Below, one piece after another: positions 8,442 to 16,785 of a DNA stretch of 55,997 nt (position 1 is its first letter; every line of letters begins with the position of its first letter). The stretch is taken from contig WQVF01000017.1 in NCBI GenBank assembly GCA_009781725.1, positions 1 through 55,997 on the forward strand, read 5' to 3'. Position numbers and translations under genes: made by a program. The notes beneath the pieces were generated by a model. The model searched no databases and was not told where the DNA came from. It saw nothing but the letters and a program-made list of their open reading frames with translations. The DNA comes from Defluviitaleaceae bacterium. Lineage in GTDB: Bacteria > Bacillota > Clostridia > Lachnospirales > WQUN01.

Positions 8442-9251
8442 ATGGTATTAGGCATAGATGTAGGCGGCTCTACCACCAAAATTGTAGGGCTTGCTTCAAA
8501 GGAAAATTGCATAGGAATGATGCAGGTCGAGGCCAAGGATCAATTGACTTCGGCCTTTGGTGCCTTTGGGAAGTTTACCGCGGAGCATAGCCTTAAGATG
8601 AAAGATATCCGGCAGATAGTCCTTACTGGGGTTGGTGCAAGTTATTTGCAGGGTATGTATGATATCCCAACCAAGCGCGTGGATGAGTTTTTGGCAATCG
8701 GCCTTGGGGGACTGAGGATGGCAGGGCTTGATTCCGCCATAATTGTAAGTGTGGGGACAGGCACCGCATTAGTACGCGCCCAAGGAGAAGAGATTACCCA
8801 CCTTGGGGGTAGCGGGGTAGGGGGGGGGACATTACAAAAGCTGGCTGCTCGTTTTGTGGGAGCCAGTAGTTTTGACAGTATCATCGCCCTTGCCGCCAAA
8901 GGGGATTTAAGTGCCGTGGATTTGCAACTAGGAGATATTTCCCGGGAAAAAATCGGAAATCTACCGCCGGATACCACGGTTTCCAATTTTGGCAATCTTA
9001 AAGACAACGCAACCTCGGCAGATATCGTCCGGGGGATTATTAACATGATATTCGAAAGCGTTGGAATGATGGCCGTGTTTGCCACATTGGGTGACTGCAT
9101 CTCTGATGTGGTGCTGATTGGTTCATTGTCAGTGATAGACCAGGCTCAGGATGTGTTGGATATGTTGTCAAGAATGTATCCCATACGCTTTCACCTGCCG
9201 AAGGATGCGATTTATGCTACGGCAGTGGGGGCTGCCCTTTCGGAGTTTTAA
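8442..9251 (+). CDS. coaW: Type II pantothenate kinase
   Basis: The 269-residue protein belongs to the acetate/sugar kinase-Hsc70-actin fold. It has the phosphate-1 motif GIDVGGSTTKIVG at the N-terminus, a catalytic Glu region near VEAKDQL, a phosphate-2 motif VSVGTGTALV, and glycine-rich GGSGVGGGTLQKLA. The length and motifs fit bacterial fumble-like PanK-II enzymes (S. aureus CoaW type) that phosphorylate pantothenate in the first step of coenzyme A synthesis. PanK-II enzymes are usually insensitive to CoA feedback. It is translationally close to panT (4-bp gap, AAGAGGT site inside the panT end). A 104-bp palindromic repeat begins two bases after the stop codon and may end the transcript. 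Confidence 0.88.
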   Translation: MVLGIDVGGSTTKIVGLASKENCIGMMQVEAKDQLTSAFGAFGKFTAEHSLKMKDIRQIVLTGVGASYLQGMYDIPTKRVDEFLAIGLGGLRMAGLDSAIIVSVGTGTALVRAQGEEITHLGGSGVGGGTLQKLAARFVGASSFDSIIALAAKGDLSAVDLQLGDISREKIGNLPPDTTVSNFGNLKDNATSADIVRGIINMIFESVGMMAVFATLGDCISDVVLIGSLSVIDQAQDVLDMLSRMYPIRFHLPKDAIYATAVGAALSEF

Positions 9252-9253
9252 TA

Positions 9254-9357
9254 TATAGCAAATTAATTCGAAATCAGTCCAGCCTGTCGCCGAAAACGCG
9301 TAGAAGCACTCGCGATTTTCGGCTCGGTCTGGACTGTTTCTCATTTAATTCGCTATA
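9254..9357. repeat. 104-bp TATAGCG palindromic element, copy 1
   Basis: The ends are TATAGCAAATTAATTCG and TTAATTCGCTATA. Nested inverted repeats fill the inside: CAGTCCAG/CTGGACTG, then GCCGAAAACGCG facing CGCGATTTTCGGC. Three further copies lie at 16581, 16684 and 25614. The terminal inverted repeats, constant size and lack of coding capacity fit a MITE-like non-autonomous element. It lies directly behind coaW. Confidence 0.85.
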
Positions 9358-9420
9358 ACTGGCATGGTATCGCCACTTTTTTGATTTTATATTATCGCCT
9401 CGTATATGCATTAGTCATGA

Positions 9421-9458
9421 AAAATGGCCCCTCCACCTAGGAAGGAGCCATTTTTTTA
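9421..9458. terminator. Terminator between coaW and the GH2 gene
   Basis: AAATGGCCCCTCC faces GGAAGGAGCCATTT with a short loop, followed by a T7 run on the plus strand. On the minus strand it directly follows the GH2 stop codon, so it can serve both convergent units. Confidence 0.75.
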
Positions 9459-11186
9459 TTATTCTATACTCGCTTTCCGAGTATTTATCGTCTTTATGGC
9501 CTCATATGTCTCCTTGGAAAACTTTGGCCCTCTTTCATAGGTGTATAGGCCGTTTTGCTCCTGCTCTACATCGTATAGCTGGGTATAGCAGAAGGCGCAT
9601 ACTCCCTCTGACTCAATCAGGGCCTCGGTTAGTTTTGTGTATCTGGTTATAAATTCTTTCTCAGTTTTGGGGCTTTCTCCATAACCCCATCCGCCCTCGT
9701 CTTTGCTCCACCAGGTGCCGCCGTATTCGCTTACGAAGAATGGCTGACCGTTGTATTGTTGCCTCTGAGGAAATGTTTCGTGGATTTCACCTTTTTTAAG
9801 GTTTTTGTACTTGGCGGCAAAGCTATCCACATTTTGGTCATAATCGTGGATGTCGTAAATATCTGTTTGCACATGATAGTTTCCGCTTGTATCAATTACG
9901 GGACGTGTGGTGTCAGCGGCTTTGGTAGCCAGAAACACTAGGCGGAGAGTTTCATCATATTGTTTTTTCCCATCAATATCCCATGTCTCGTTAAATGGGC
10001 ACCAGCCAATTATTGATGGATGGTTAAAATCCCGGGCAATAATTTCAAGCCATTCCGGCAGAAAATAATGCAGTGCTTCGGGCGCGGTATGGTCCAGGCC
10101 CCAGTTGGCGTGTTCCCCCCAAACCAAGTAACCCATTTTGTCTGCATGATAAAGAAATCGCTCTTCGAAGACTTTTTCATGAAGGCGTGCCCCATTGAAT
10201 CCAAGAGCCATGGATAGCGCAATGTCTTTTATGAAATGTTCATCTGTGGGTGCCGTATAAACACCTTCTGGATAAAATCCTTGGTCAAGTACCAGACGCT
10301 GAAACAGCGGGCGATTGTTTAGGTAAATGGCGTTATCTTTTATATAGACACTACGCAAGCCGAAATATCCTTTTACAGAGTCCACATTTTTTTCTGCCGA
10401 CAGAAGCTCAATAGTAATATCGTAAAGATTAGGAATTCCAGCATCCCAGGGATGAGATTCCGCAAGATTGAGTCTTAGGGCTGCTGTATTATGATCCGTG
10501 ACAACAGATGCGCTGCCCATATCACGTCCCTTATAGACGGCTGTAACCTTTATGGCCATGCCACTGGTTTCGCCGATTAGCTTCACAGATATATCCGCAG
10601 CGGCATTGTTTAAATCGGGGATGACTTTATAACTGACAATTCGATTATGGGGCACAAATTCTAGCCAGACTGTCTGCCAAATCCCTGTTGTGCGGGTGTA
10701 GTCACAGGCTGTGGAATAGTATGTGGGAGATTGTTTGCCTCTGGGCTGTTTTCCGCTACGCTGATTGTCTTCTGCGTAGACCACCAAGGTATTTTCCCCT
10801 TCATGCAAATGAGCTGTAATGTCAATATTAAAAGACGAATACCCGCCTTTATGCCTACCGGCTTCGCTACTGTTTACATAAACAATACATTCATAGTCCA
10901 CCGCACCAAAATGCAGCAAGGTAACGCCCTCAAGCTGCTCCTTGGTGATAATAAATGTCCTGCGATACCAACACGCCGGGATAAAGTCCTTGAATTCTAT
11001 ACCTGAAAGGGCACTTTCCGGGCAGAATGGCACTAATATCTGCTTGGTAAAATTGCCATTATTGTAAAACTCGCGGACAACACCGCTTTGTGAGAAATCA
11101 AATTCAAAATCCCATAAGCCGTTTAGATTTTGCCACTCACTGCGCACCATTTGGGGGCGCGGATACTCATTGCGAGGTATATTCAT
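9459..11186 (-). CDS. Glycoside hydrolase family 2 enzyme (beta-galactosidase/glucuronidase type)
   Basis: The 575-residue protein has the GH2 order. A jelly-roll sugar-binding domain (about 15-180, with LNGLWDFEFD, YRRTF, HFGAVDYECIVYVN) is followed by an Ig-like domain (about 185-275) and a TIM barrel (about 276-570). The acid/base Glu400 lies in WCPFNETWD and the nucleophile Glu487 in FFVSEYGGTWW. There is no signal peptide, so it acts in the cytoplasm on imported oligosaccharides. At 575 residues it resembles short GH2 members that lack the C-terminal small-chain domain. The exact sugar (galactoside, glucuronide, arabinoside) cannot be told. It appears monocistronic, bounded by terminators on both sides. 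Confidence 0.88.
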   Translation of the reverse strand: MNIPRNEYPRPQMVRSEWQNLNGLWDFEFDFSQSGVVREFYNNGNFTKQILVPFCPESALSGIEFKDFIPACWYRRTFIITKEQLEGVTLLHFGAVDYECIVYVNSSEAGRHKGGYSSFNIDITAHLHEGENTLVVYAEDNQRSGKQPRGKQSPTYYSTACDYTRTTGIWQTVWLEFVPHNRIVSYKVIPDLNNAAADISVKLIGETSGMAIKVTAVYKGRDMGSASVVTDHNTAALRLNLAESHPWDAGIPNLYDITIELLSAEKNVDSVKGYFGLRSVYIKDNAIYLNNRPLFQRLVLDQGFYPEGVYTAPTDEHFIKDIALSMALGFNGARLHEKVFEERFLYHADKMGYLVWGEHANWGLDHTAPEALHYFLPEWLEIIARDFNHPSIIGWCPFNETWDIDGKKQYDETLRLVFLATKAADTTRPVIDTSGNYHVQTDIYDIHDYDQNVDSFAAKYKNLKKGEIHETFPQRQQYNGQPFFVSEYGGTWWSKDEGGWGYGESPKTEKEFITRYTKLTEALIESEGVCAFCYTQLYDVEQEQNGLYTYERGPKFSKETYEAIKTINTRKASIE

Positions 11187-11221
11187 TTATGACACCACCG
11201 GTTTAATGTATTTTTTGAAAA

Positions 11222-11247
11222 GGGACTGTCCTGTAAAGGACAGCCCC
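11222..11247 (-). terminator. Terminator of the nfeD-flotillin operon
   Basis: A 10-bp stem (11222-11231 with 11238-11247) with a 6-nt loop is completed by a G-U pair in the minus-strand RNA and followed there by CTTTTC. It separates the flotillin stop at 11271 from the GH2 start. Confidence 0.7.
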
Positions 11248-11270
11248 TGTTTATCTGCATTGACTATACT

Positions 11271-12767
11271 TTATTCGTTTGGTGAAACCTTATCCAATAC
11301 CTTCGACAAAACATCCTCTACCGATATCTCCGGCTTGGATTCATCCGCACTTCTTTCAACATAGCCCTTGAGTTTATCCACTAAGTTGATGCCTGTTAAT
11401 GCCTCAACGGTTGCAGGCAACTTGGCTACGATATCCGTTACATATCCGGAAATCTTGGAGGCTCCTCCCCCTTGACCGCCGTCTATAACTACGATTTTTT
11501 CGGTCTTGGATAGAGGCTCGGCTATATTACCGGCTATTTCCGGCAGACGCTCTATAATCATCTGGCTTACAGCGGCGTCATTGTACTGCTTGAATGCCTC
11601 TGCTTTTTCCATCATGGCTTTTGCTTCCGCCAGACCCTTGGCTTGTATGGCTTCGGACTCTGCAAGGCCCTGTTGCTTGATGATTTCCGCTTGGGCTAAA
11701 CCTTGGATTTTTACTGCTTCTGCTCTGGAAGCACCGTCTAGCTTTACGGATTCGGCTTCGGCCTGTGCCCTCGCGATTTGCTCGAACTTGGCGGCTTCAG
11801 CTTCTTTTTCACGGCGATATTTTTCGGCATCAGCAGCTTTATGGACTGTTGCAGATAGTTCTCTTTCTTTTCTTATGGCTTCTTGCTCAGCAAGCTCGGT
11901 TTCACGCTGTTTTCTGAGAAGTTCTACTTGCATTTCCGTGTCGGTAACTTCTTTTTTTACGATATTGGCTTGGATCTCGTAAGCTAAGTCCGCTTGAGCC
12001 TTTGCGCCCTCGGCTTCTTGACGGAAGGCTTGGATGTTAAGCTCCTTCATTTTGGCAGCTTCGGCGATTTGGGTCTCAGCTTGTAAGCGTGCGGCCTCCC
12101 CTAGGCGGTTGGCTTCCGCGGTTTTTACTGTGGTTTCCTTACGGGCTTCGGCTTCTGCTATATCAGCGTTCTTTTTAACTTCGGCGATTTGCTTGCGGCC
12201 AAGGGCTTCCAGATAGCCGTTGGAGTCGCTTATATCCATTACGGTGAAGGCCTTGATTTCCAGGCCCATTTCCGCAAGATCGCGGGCGGCGTTTTCCTGT
12301 ACCTCGCTGGAAAATTTGTCTTTGTCACGATAGATTTCTTCTACTGTCATTTTTGCAATGATTTCACGGAGCTTACCTACTAGGATGTAGTTGGCCTGGG
12401 TGGAGATTTCTTCTGCTGTTGACCGGGCATCCCCACGATAGAATTGCTCCACAGCGGAATAAATGGATTCATTGTCGGATTTAACCTTTACAACGGATAC
12501 GCTACGTACAGCGATGGCTACACCCTGGCTGGATATGGCATTCTTGATATCCACAGGGATTTTTATGTTCTCCAAGGATATAATGTCATACCGCTCAAGA
12601 AGTGGTATGACAAAGCGACCGCCGCCGGAGATGACCTTCTTTTTTCGGCCGGTTACAACTGCGGCCTTGTTTTGGGGTACTCGCTTCCACATGGTGAAGA
12701 TAAGGAAAATTGCGAGGAATAATACCCCTAAGATAATCAGAGCAATGTGTTGAGGTTCCAAGTTCAT
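11271..12767 (-). CDS. floT: Flotillin-like membrane scaffold protein
   Basis: This is a 498-residue SPFH-domain protein. It has an N-terminal membrane hairpin or helix (HIALIILGVLFLAIFLIF), a prohibitin-homology domain (about 35-200), and a long Ala/Glu-rich coiled coil with repeated EAEAR, AEAVK and AQAEA motifs (about 200-410). The C-terminal tail contains the Gly-rich patch DGGQGGG. Bacterial flotillins organise functional membrane microdomains and help assemble signalling and secretion complexes. The ATG at 12767 is preferred over an upstream in-frame ATG because AAAGGAGG lies 6 nt before it. The gene follows an NfeD-family gene, the standard yuaF-yuaG arrangement of Bacillus and relatives. 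A copy of a GC-rich palindromic repeat sits between the two genes. Confidence 0.9.
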   Translation of the reverse strand: MNLEPQHIALIILGVLFLAIFLIFTMWKRVPQNKAAVVTGRKKKVISGGGRFVIPLLERYDIISLENIKIPVDIKNAISSQGVAIAVRSVSVVKVKSDNESIYSAVEQFYRGDARSTAEEISTQANYILVGKLREIIAKMTVEEIYRDKDKFSSEVQENAARDLAEMGLEIKAFTVMDISDSNGYLEALGRKQIAEVKKNADIAEAEARKETTVKTAEANRLGEAARLQAETQIAEAAKMKELNIQAFRQEAEGAKAQADLAYEIQANIVKKEVTDTEMQVELLRKQRETELAEQEAIRKERELSATVHKAADAEKYRREKEAEAAKFEQIARAQAEAESVKLDGASRAEAVKIQGLAQAEIIKQQGLAESEAIQAKGLAEAKAMMEKAEAFKQYNDAAVSQMIIERLPEIAGNIAEPLSKTEKIVVIDGGQGGGASKISGYVTDIVAKLPATVEALTGINLVDKLKGYVERSADESKPEISVEDVLSKVLDKVSPNE

Positions 12768-12784
12768 GTGCTTCCTCCTTTTTA

Positions 12785-12876
12785 ATGAGGGCTCTGCCCT
12801 CAAACTCCCGCCGCCGCACGAGGCAAAGCCCCGCTTTGCTTCCTCGCTACGCTACGGGGTGCGCTTTGCGCGGTAA
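12785..12876. repeat. GC-rich palindromic repeat, copy 1
   Basis: It contains GGGCTCTGCCCTC, CAAAGCCCCGCTTTG and TTCCTCGCTACGCTACGG. The same modules occur in inverse orientation at 23951-24038. It lies between nfeD and floT, so it would be transcribed in the intercistronic region. No coding capacity. Confidence 0.75.
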
Positions 12877-12885
12877 TGCATTTGC

Positions 12886-13407
12886 TTAATTTGTATTTGG
12901 CATTTCCATTGGTGCTGTGATGCCGGCACTCCTTTCCCTTACATAGTAGGCGTTGTTCTTGATGTATGCAATCACTACTTCGGTGTCCTTCTTAATCTCA
13001 ATCCCATCCTCGCTTTTTGCGGGGCTGGTTACAAAGGCACCGGTTACATTGTATTTGATTTTTCCAAAGCCTCCCTGGGGGATGCCCAAGACTACTTTGG
13101 CTGTGGAGCCGATTAGGGCTTGCTTGTCATGGGAACTAGTGTGTTCGATTCTCTGTAGGGGAAGTATAACAAAGCGATACAACAGGAACCCGGCAAAGAG
13201 CCCCGCCGCCGCGGCAAAGGGAAAGGCCAGATAACTGCCCCACATAGGAGCAAGAATAAGTCCGACGCCCCCTGTTACCGTCAAAGTTACAGCAATAACA
13301 ATAGGCCGGAAAAAGGCCCCGCCTACTCCCTCAAAAGGAAGAGCTTCGCCTAAAACCAGAGACAGTACGATAAATCCTGCGCCTACAATTAGTAATACTA
13401 AGTACAT
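12886..13407 (-). CDS. NfeD-family membrane protein, partner of flotillin
   Basis: The 173-residue protein has three or four membrane helices in residues about 1-80, then a soluble OB-like NfeD C-terminal domain (IGSTAKVVLGIPQGGFGKIK through EVVIAYIKNNAYYVRE). Short NfeD proteins without a ClpP-like protease part (YuaF/NfeD1b type) are found next to flotillin genes and are thought to help flotillin membrane-domain assembly. AAGGGAGG lies 9 nt upstream of the ATG. A TATAAT box is visible on the minus strand near 13440, so the gene probably starts the nfeD-floT transcript. Confidence 0.85.
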   Translation of the reverse strand: MYLVLLIVGAGFIVLSLVLGEALPFEGVGGAFFRPIVIAVTLTVTGGVGLILAPMWGSYLAFPFAAAAGLFAGFLLYRFVILPLQRIEHTSSHDKQALIGSTAKVVLGIPQGGFGKIKYNVTGAFVTSPAKSEDGIEIKKDTEVVIAYIKNNAYYVRERSAGITAPMEMPNTN

Positions 13408-13503
13408 GTCATCGACCTCCCTTATGAAACGTGAATTTATTATACTATATATACGTTTGGAAGTGTGGTTTTTCTTATTGGCGCAATATGAGTTAGTGCA
13501 TTT

Positions 13504-13541
13504 CCCATAAAAAATCCGTATGGTGCCATACGGGTTTTTTT
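13504..13541 (+). repeat. Repeated 30-nt hairpin, copy A, with T8 tail
   Basis: CCATAAAAAATCC then GTATGGTGCCATAC and GGGTTTTTTTT form an A-stem-T hairpin that looks like an intrinsic terminator. It lies between the divergent nfeD and obg genes, where no gene ends on either strand. A near-identical sequence is at 34462-34497, also between divergent genes. Confidence 0.65.
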
Positions 13542-13569
13542 TGCAATATTTATAAGCAGTTTATGTTAT
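13541..13569 (+). promoter_or_regulatory. Candidate promoter of obg
   Basis: TTGCAA (13541-13546), a 17-bp spacer and TGTTAT (13564-13569) lie about 35 bp before the obg start, directly after the hairpin with its T-run. Confidence 0.4.
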
Positions 13570-13586
13570 GATGACAATACACTTGA

Positions 13587-14912
<1,326 letters not shown>

Positions 14913-14926
14913 AAGGAGGCTACATC

Positions 14927-15445
14927 ATGACGCATGAAATCATCAAAACCCGCAGAAGTATCCGTAAGTTTAAACCCACCCCCATCCCAAAGGACAAAAT
15001 CATTGCAATCTTGGAAGCGGCAATGCTGGCTCCTTCTGCTTGCAATACTCGGCCTTGGCGGTTTATCGCCATCACAAACCGGGAGATGCTTAATCGCCTT
15101 GCGGATGCCCATAAATGGGCACAAATGCTGCGCACTGCCCCATTAGCCATTGTAGTTGTGGCCTTGCCTGCCACCCAAGACGGGCAAAAGTTTGACCTCC
15201 CATTAGGGTTTTATCCCCAAGACTGTGGTGCGGCAACCCAGAATATTTTGCTGCAAGCAGAGGCCTTAGGCTTAGGCAGTTGCTGGTGCGGTGTATATCC
15301 AAAGCCTGTGCTGCCGGCAATCCGGGAAATCTTGGAAATCCCGGAAGAGGAGCAGCCCTTTAACCTTATCGCAGTAGGTGAAAAAGACGAATGGCCGGAG
15401 CCCCGGGGCCGATACGATGAAGCTAAGGTTACCTGGATAGAATAA
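14927..15445 (+). CDS. Nitroreductase-family flavoprotein
   Basis: The 172-residue protein is a compact FMN-dependent nitroreductase homologue. The N-terminal signature IIKTRRSIRKFK contributes the FMN phosphate site. APSACNTRPWRFI is the second FMN-binding element. A central GAATQNILLQAEALGLGSCW helix and IAVGEKDEWPEPRGRYD at the C-terminus complete the fold. These enzymes reduce nitro groups, quinones or flavins with NAD(P)H; the natural substrate is not predictable. The ATG at 14927 is 7 nt behind AGGAGGC, and the gene starts 14 bp after obg, so the two are probably cotranscribed. Confidence 0.85.
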   Translation: MTHEIIKTRRSIRKFKPTPIPKDKIIAILEAAMLAPSACNTRPWRFIAITNREMLNRLADAHKWAQMLRTAPLAIVVVALPATQDGQKFDLPLGFYPQDCGAATQNILLQAEALGLGSCWCGVYPKPVLPAIREILEIPEEEQPFNLIAVGEKDEWPEPRGRYDEAKVTWIE

Positions 15446-15459
15446 AATCCCTTGTCATC

Positions 15460-15482
15460 CCGGGCTTGACCGGAATCCCCAT
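15460..15482. repeat. Fragment of a widespread TCATCCCGGGCTTGAC repeat
   Basis: TTGTCATCCCGGGCTTGAC followed by CGGAATCC resembles one arm of a palindrome seen between genes in many bacteria. Only the half-site is present, in the 64-bp gap between the nitroreductase gene and mnmA. Confidence 0.4.
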
Positions 15483-15509
15483 ATCTTTACCCGAAAGTTG
15501 TGAGCAAGC

Positions 15510-16619
15510 ATGGAACAAAAAAAAGTACTCATTGCCATGAGCGGCGGCGTGGATTCTTCTGTTGCCGCTCATTTGCTCAAAGAAAAAGGCTATGACTGCA
15601 TCGGCGCGATGATGAAATTATTCGAGGGTGAAGAAAACACCGCGCCGAGCAGCAGAGCCTGTTGCTCAGTCACAGACGCAGAGGATGCCCGAGCCGTGGC
15701 TACGGCCTTGGGTATCCCTTTTTTTGTGTTTAATTTCTCGGATTCCTTTGAGGCCCAGGTGATGGACCGCTTTGTAGCGGCATATCAGCAGGGCCGCACC
15801 CCCAACCCCTGTATCGACTGCAATCGCTATATGAAATTTGAGAAGTTTCTGACCCGGGCAACGGAGTTGGAAGCCGAATACATTGCCACAGGCCACTATG
15901 CCAAAATAACTCGTGACACAAACGGGCGGTATCTATTATCCCGCGGAAATGACGTCACAAAGGATCAAACCTATGTACTTTATGCTATGACTCAATCCCA
16001 ACTGGCTCGGACCATCTTTCCTCTTGGGGCACTTACCAAGGAGGTCGTACGAGATATTGCTGCTAGCTTGAGCCTTACCACTGCTGCCAAAAGCGACAGC
16101 CAAGATATTTGTTTTGCCCCGGACAAAGATTACGCCGGGTTTATAACCCGCCATACTGGGCAACCCACCCAAGGTGGGGATTTTATATCTCCGGCAGGAG
16201 AAGTACTGGGGCGGCATAAAGGCATCATCCATTACACCATAGGCCAGCGCAAGGGCCTTGGACTTTATGGCCCGGAACCTCAATATGTATCCAAAATAGA
16301 CCCAGATGCAAATACAGTTATTGTAGGCAGGTCGGAGGATTTGTTTAACAAATCGCTAGTCGCCCAGGATATTAATCTTATCCCGATAGAAAAGCTAGAC
16401 AGTCATCTCAATGTCCAAGCCAAAATCCGCTACTCCCACCAGGCCCAACCAGCCCGAGTATGGCAAACCGGCCCCGATGAGCTGTATTTGGAATTTGAAA
16501 AGCCCCAGCGGGCAATCACACCGGGGCAAGCTGTGGTCTTATATGACGGAGATATTGTTATCGGTGGTGGGACGATTAATTATAGCGAATTAAATGAGAA
16601 ACAGTCCAGACCGAGCTGA
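15510..16619 (+). CDS. mnmA: tRNA-specific 2-thiouridylase MnmA
   Basis: MnmA makes 2-thiouridine at the wobble position 34 of tRNA-Lys, Glu and Gln. The PP-loop SGGVDSS (11-17) activates the uridine with ATP. The catalytic cysteines are Cys101 in NPCIDCN and Cys201 in QDICF. The GHYAK and YTIGQRKG motifs of tRNA and substrate binding are present. The sequence is standard up to VVLYDGDIVIGGGTI. After that the last 13 codons (NYSELNEKQSRPS) come from an inserted 104-bp palindromic repeat, which supplies the TGA stop. The core enzyme looks intact because family members end at variable points just past GGGTI. The ribosome site is weak. Codon use is like that of the neighbours. Confidence 0.95.
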   Translation: MEQKKVLIAMSGGVDSSVAAHLLKEKGYDCIGAMMKLFEGEENTAPSSRACCSVTDAEDARAVATALGIPFFVFNFSDSFEAQVMDRFVAAYQQGRTPNPCIDCNRYMKFEKFLTRATELEAEYIATGHYAKITRDTNGRYLLSRGNDVTKDQTYVLYAMTQSQLARTIFPLGALTKEVVRDIAASLSLTTAAKSDSQDICFAPDKDYAGFITRHTGQPTQGGDFISPAGEVLGRHKGIIHYTIGQRKGLGLYGPEPQYVSKIDPDANTVIVGRSEDLFNKSLVAQDINLIPIEKLDSHLNVQAKIRYSHQAQPARVWQTGPDELYLEFEKPQRAITPGQAVVLYDGDIVIGGGTINYSELNEKQSRPS

Positions 16620-16683
16620 AAATCGCGAACGCTTCTACGCGTTTTCGGCGACAGGCTGGACTGATTTCGAATTAATTCGCTAT
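16581..16683. repeat. TATAGCG palindromic element, copy 2
   Basis: This is inverse in orientation to copy 1 and overlaps the 3' end of mnmA. TATAGC at 16581-16586 falls in the mnmA frame, and the element provides its stop codon at 16617-16619. It is nearly identical to copy 3, which follows with a 102-bp period. Confidence 0.85.
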
Positions 16684-16785
16684 GTGGCGAATTAAATGAG
16701 AAACAGTCCAGACCGAGCTGAAAATCGCGAACGCTTCTACGCGTTTTCGGCGACAGGCTGGACTGATTTCGAATTAATTCGCTAT
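16684..16785. repeat. TATAGCG palindromic element, copy 3 (tandem)
   Basis: The left end is altered (GTGGCGAATT instead of TATAGCGAATT) and the right end is CGCTAT. Its right end contains the TAG stop codon of the minus-strand RCC1-dockerin gene (16782-16784). Confidence 0.85.

Noticed and set aside
9254..9357. Small RNA gene or riboswitch
   Set aside because: Three further near-identical copies in unrelated contexts and both orientations fit a dispersed repeat better.
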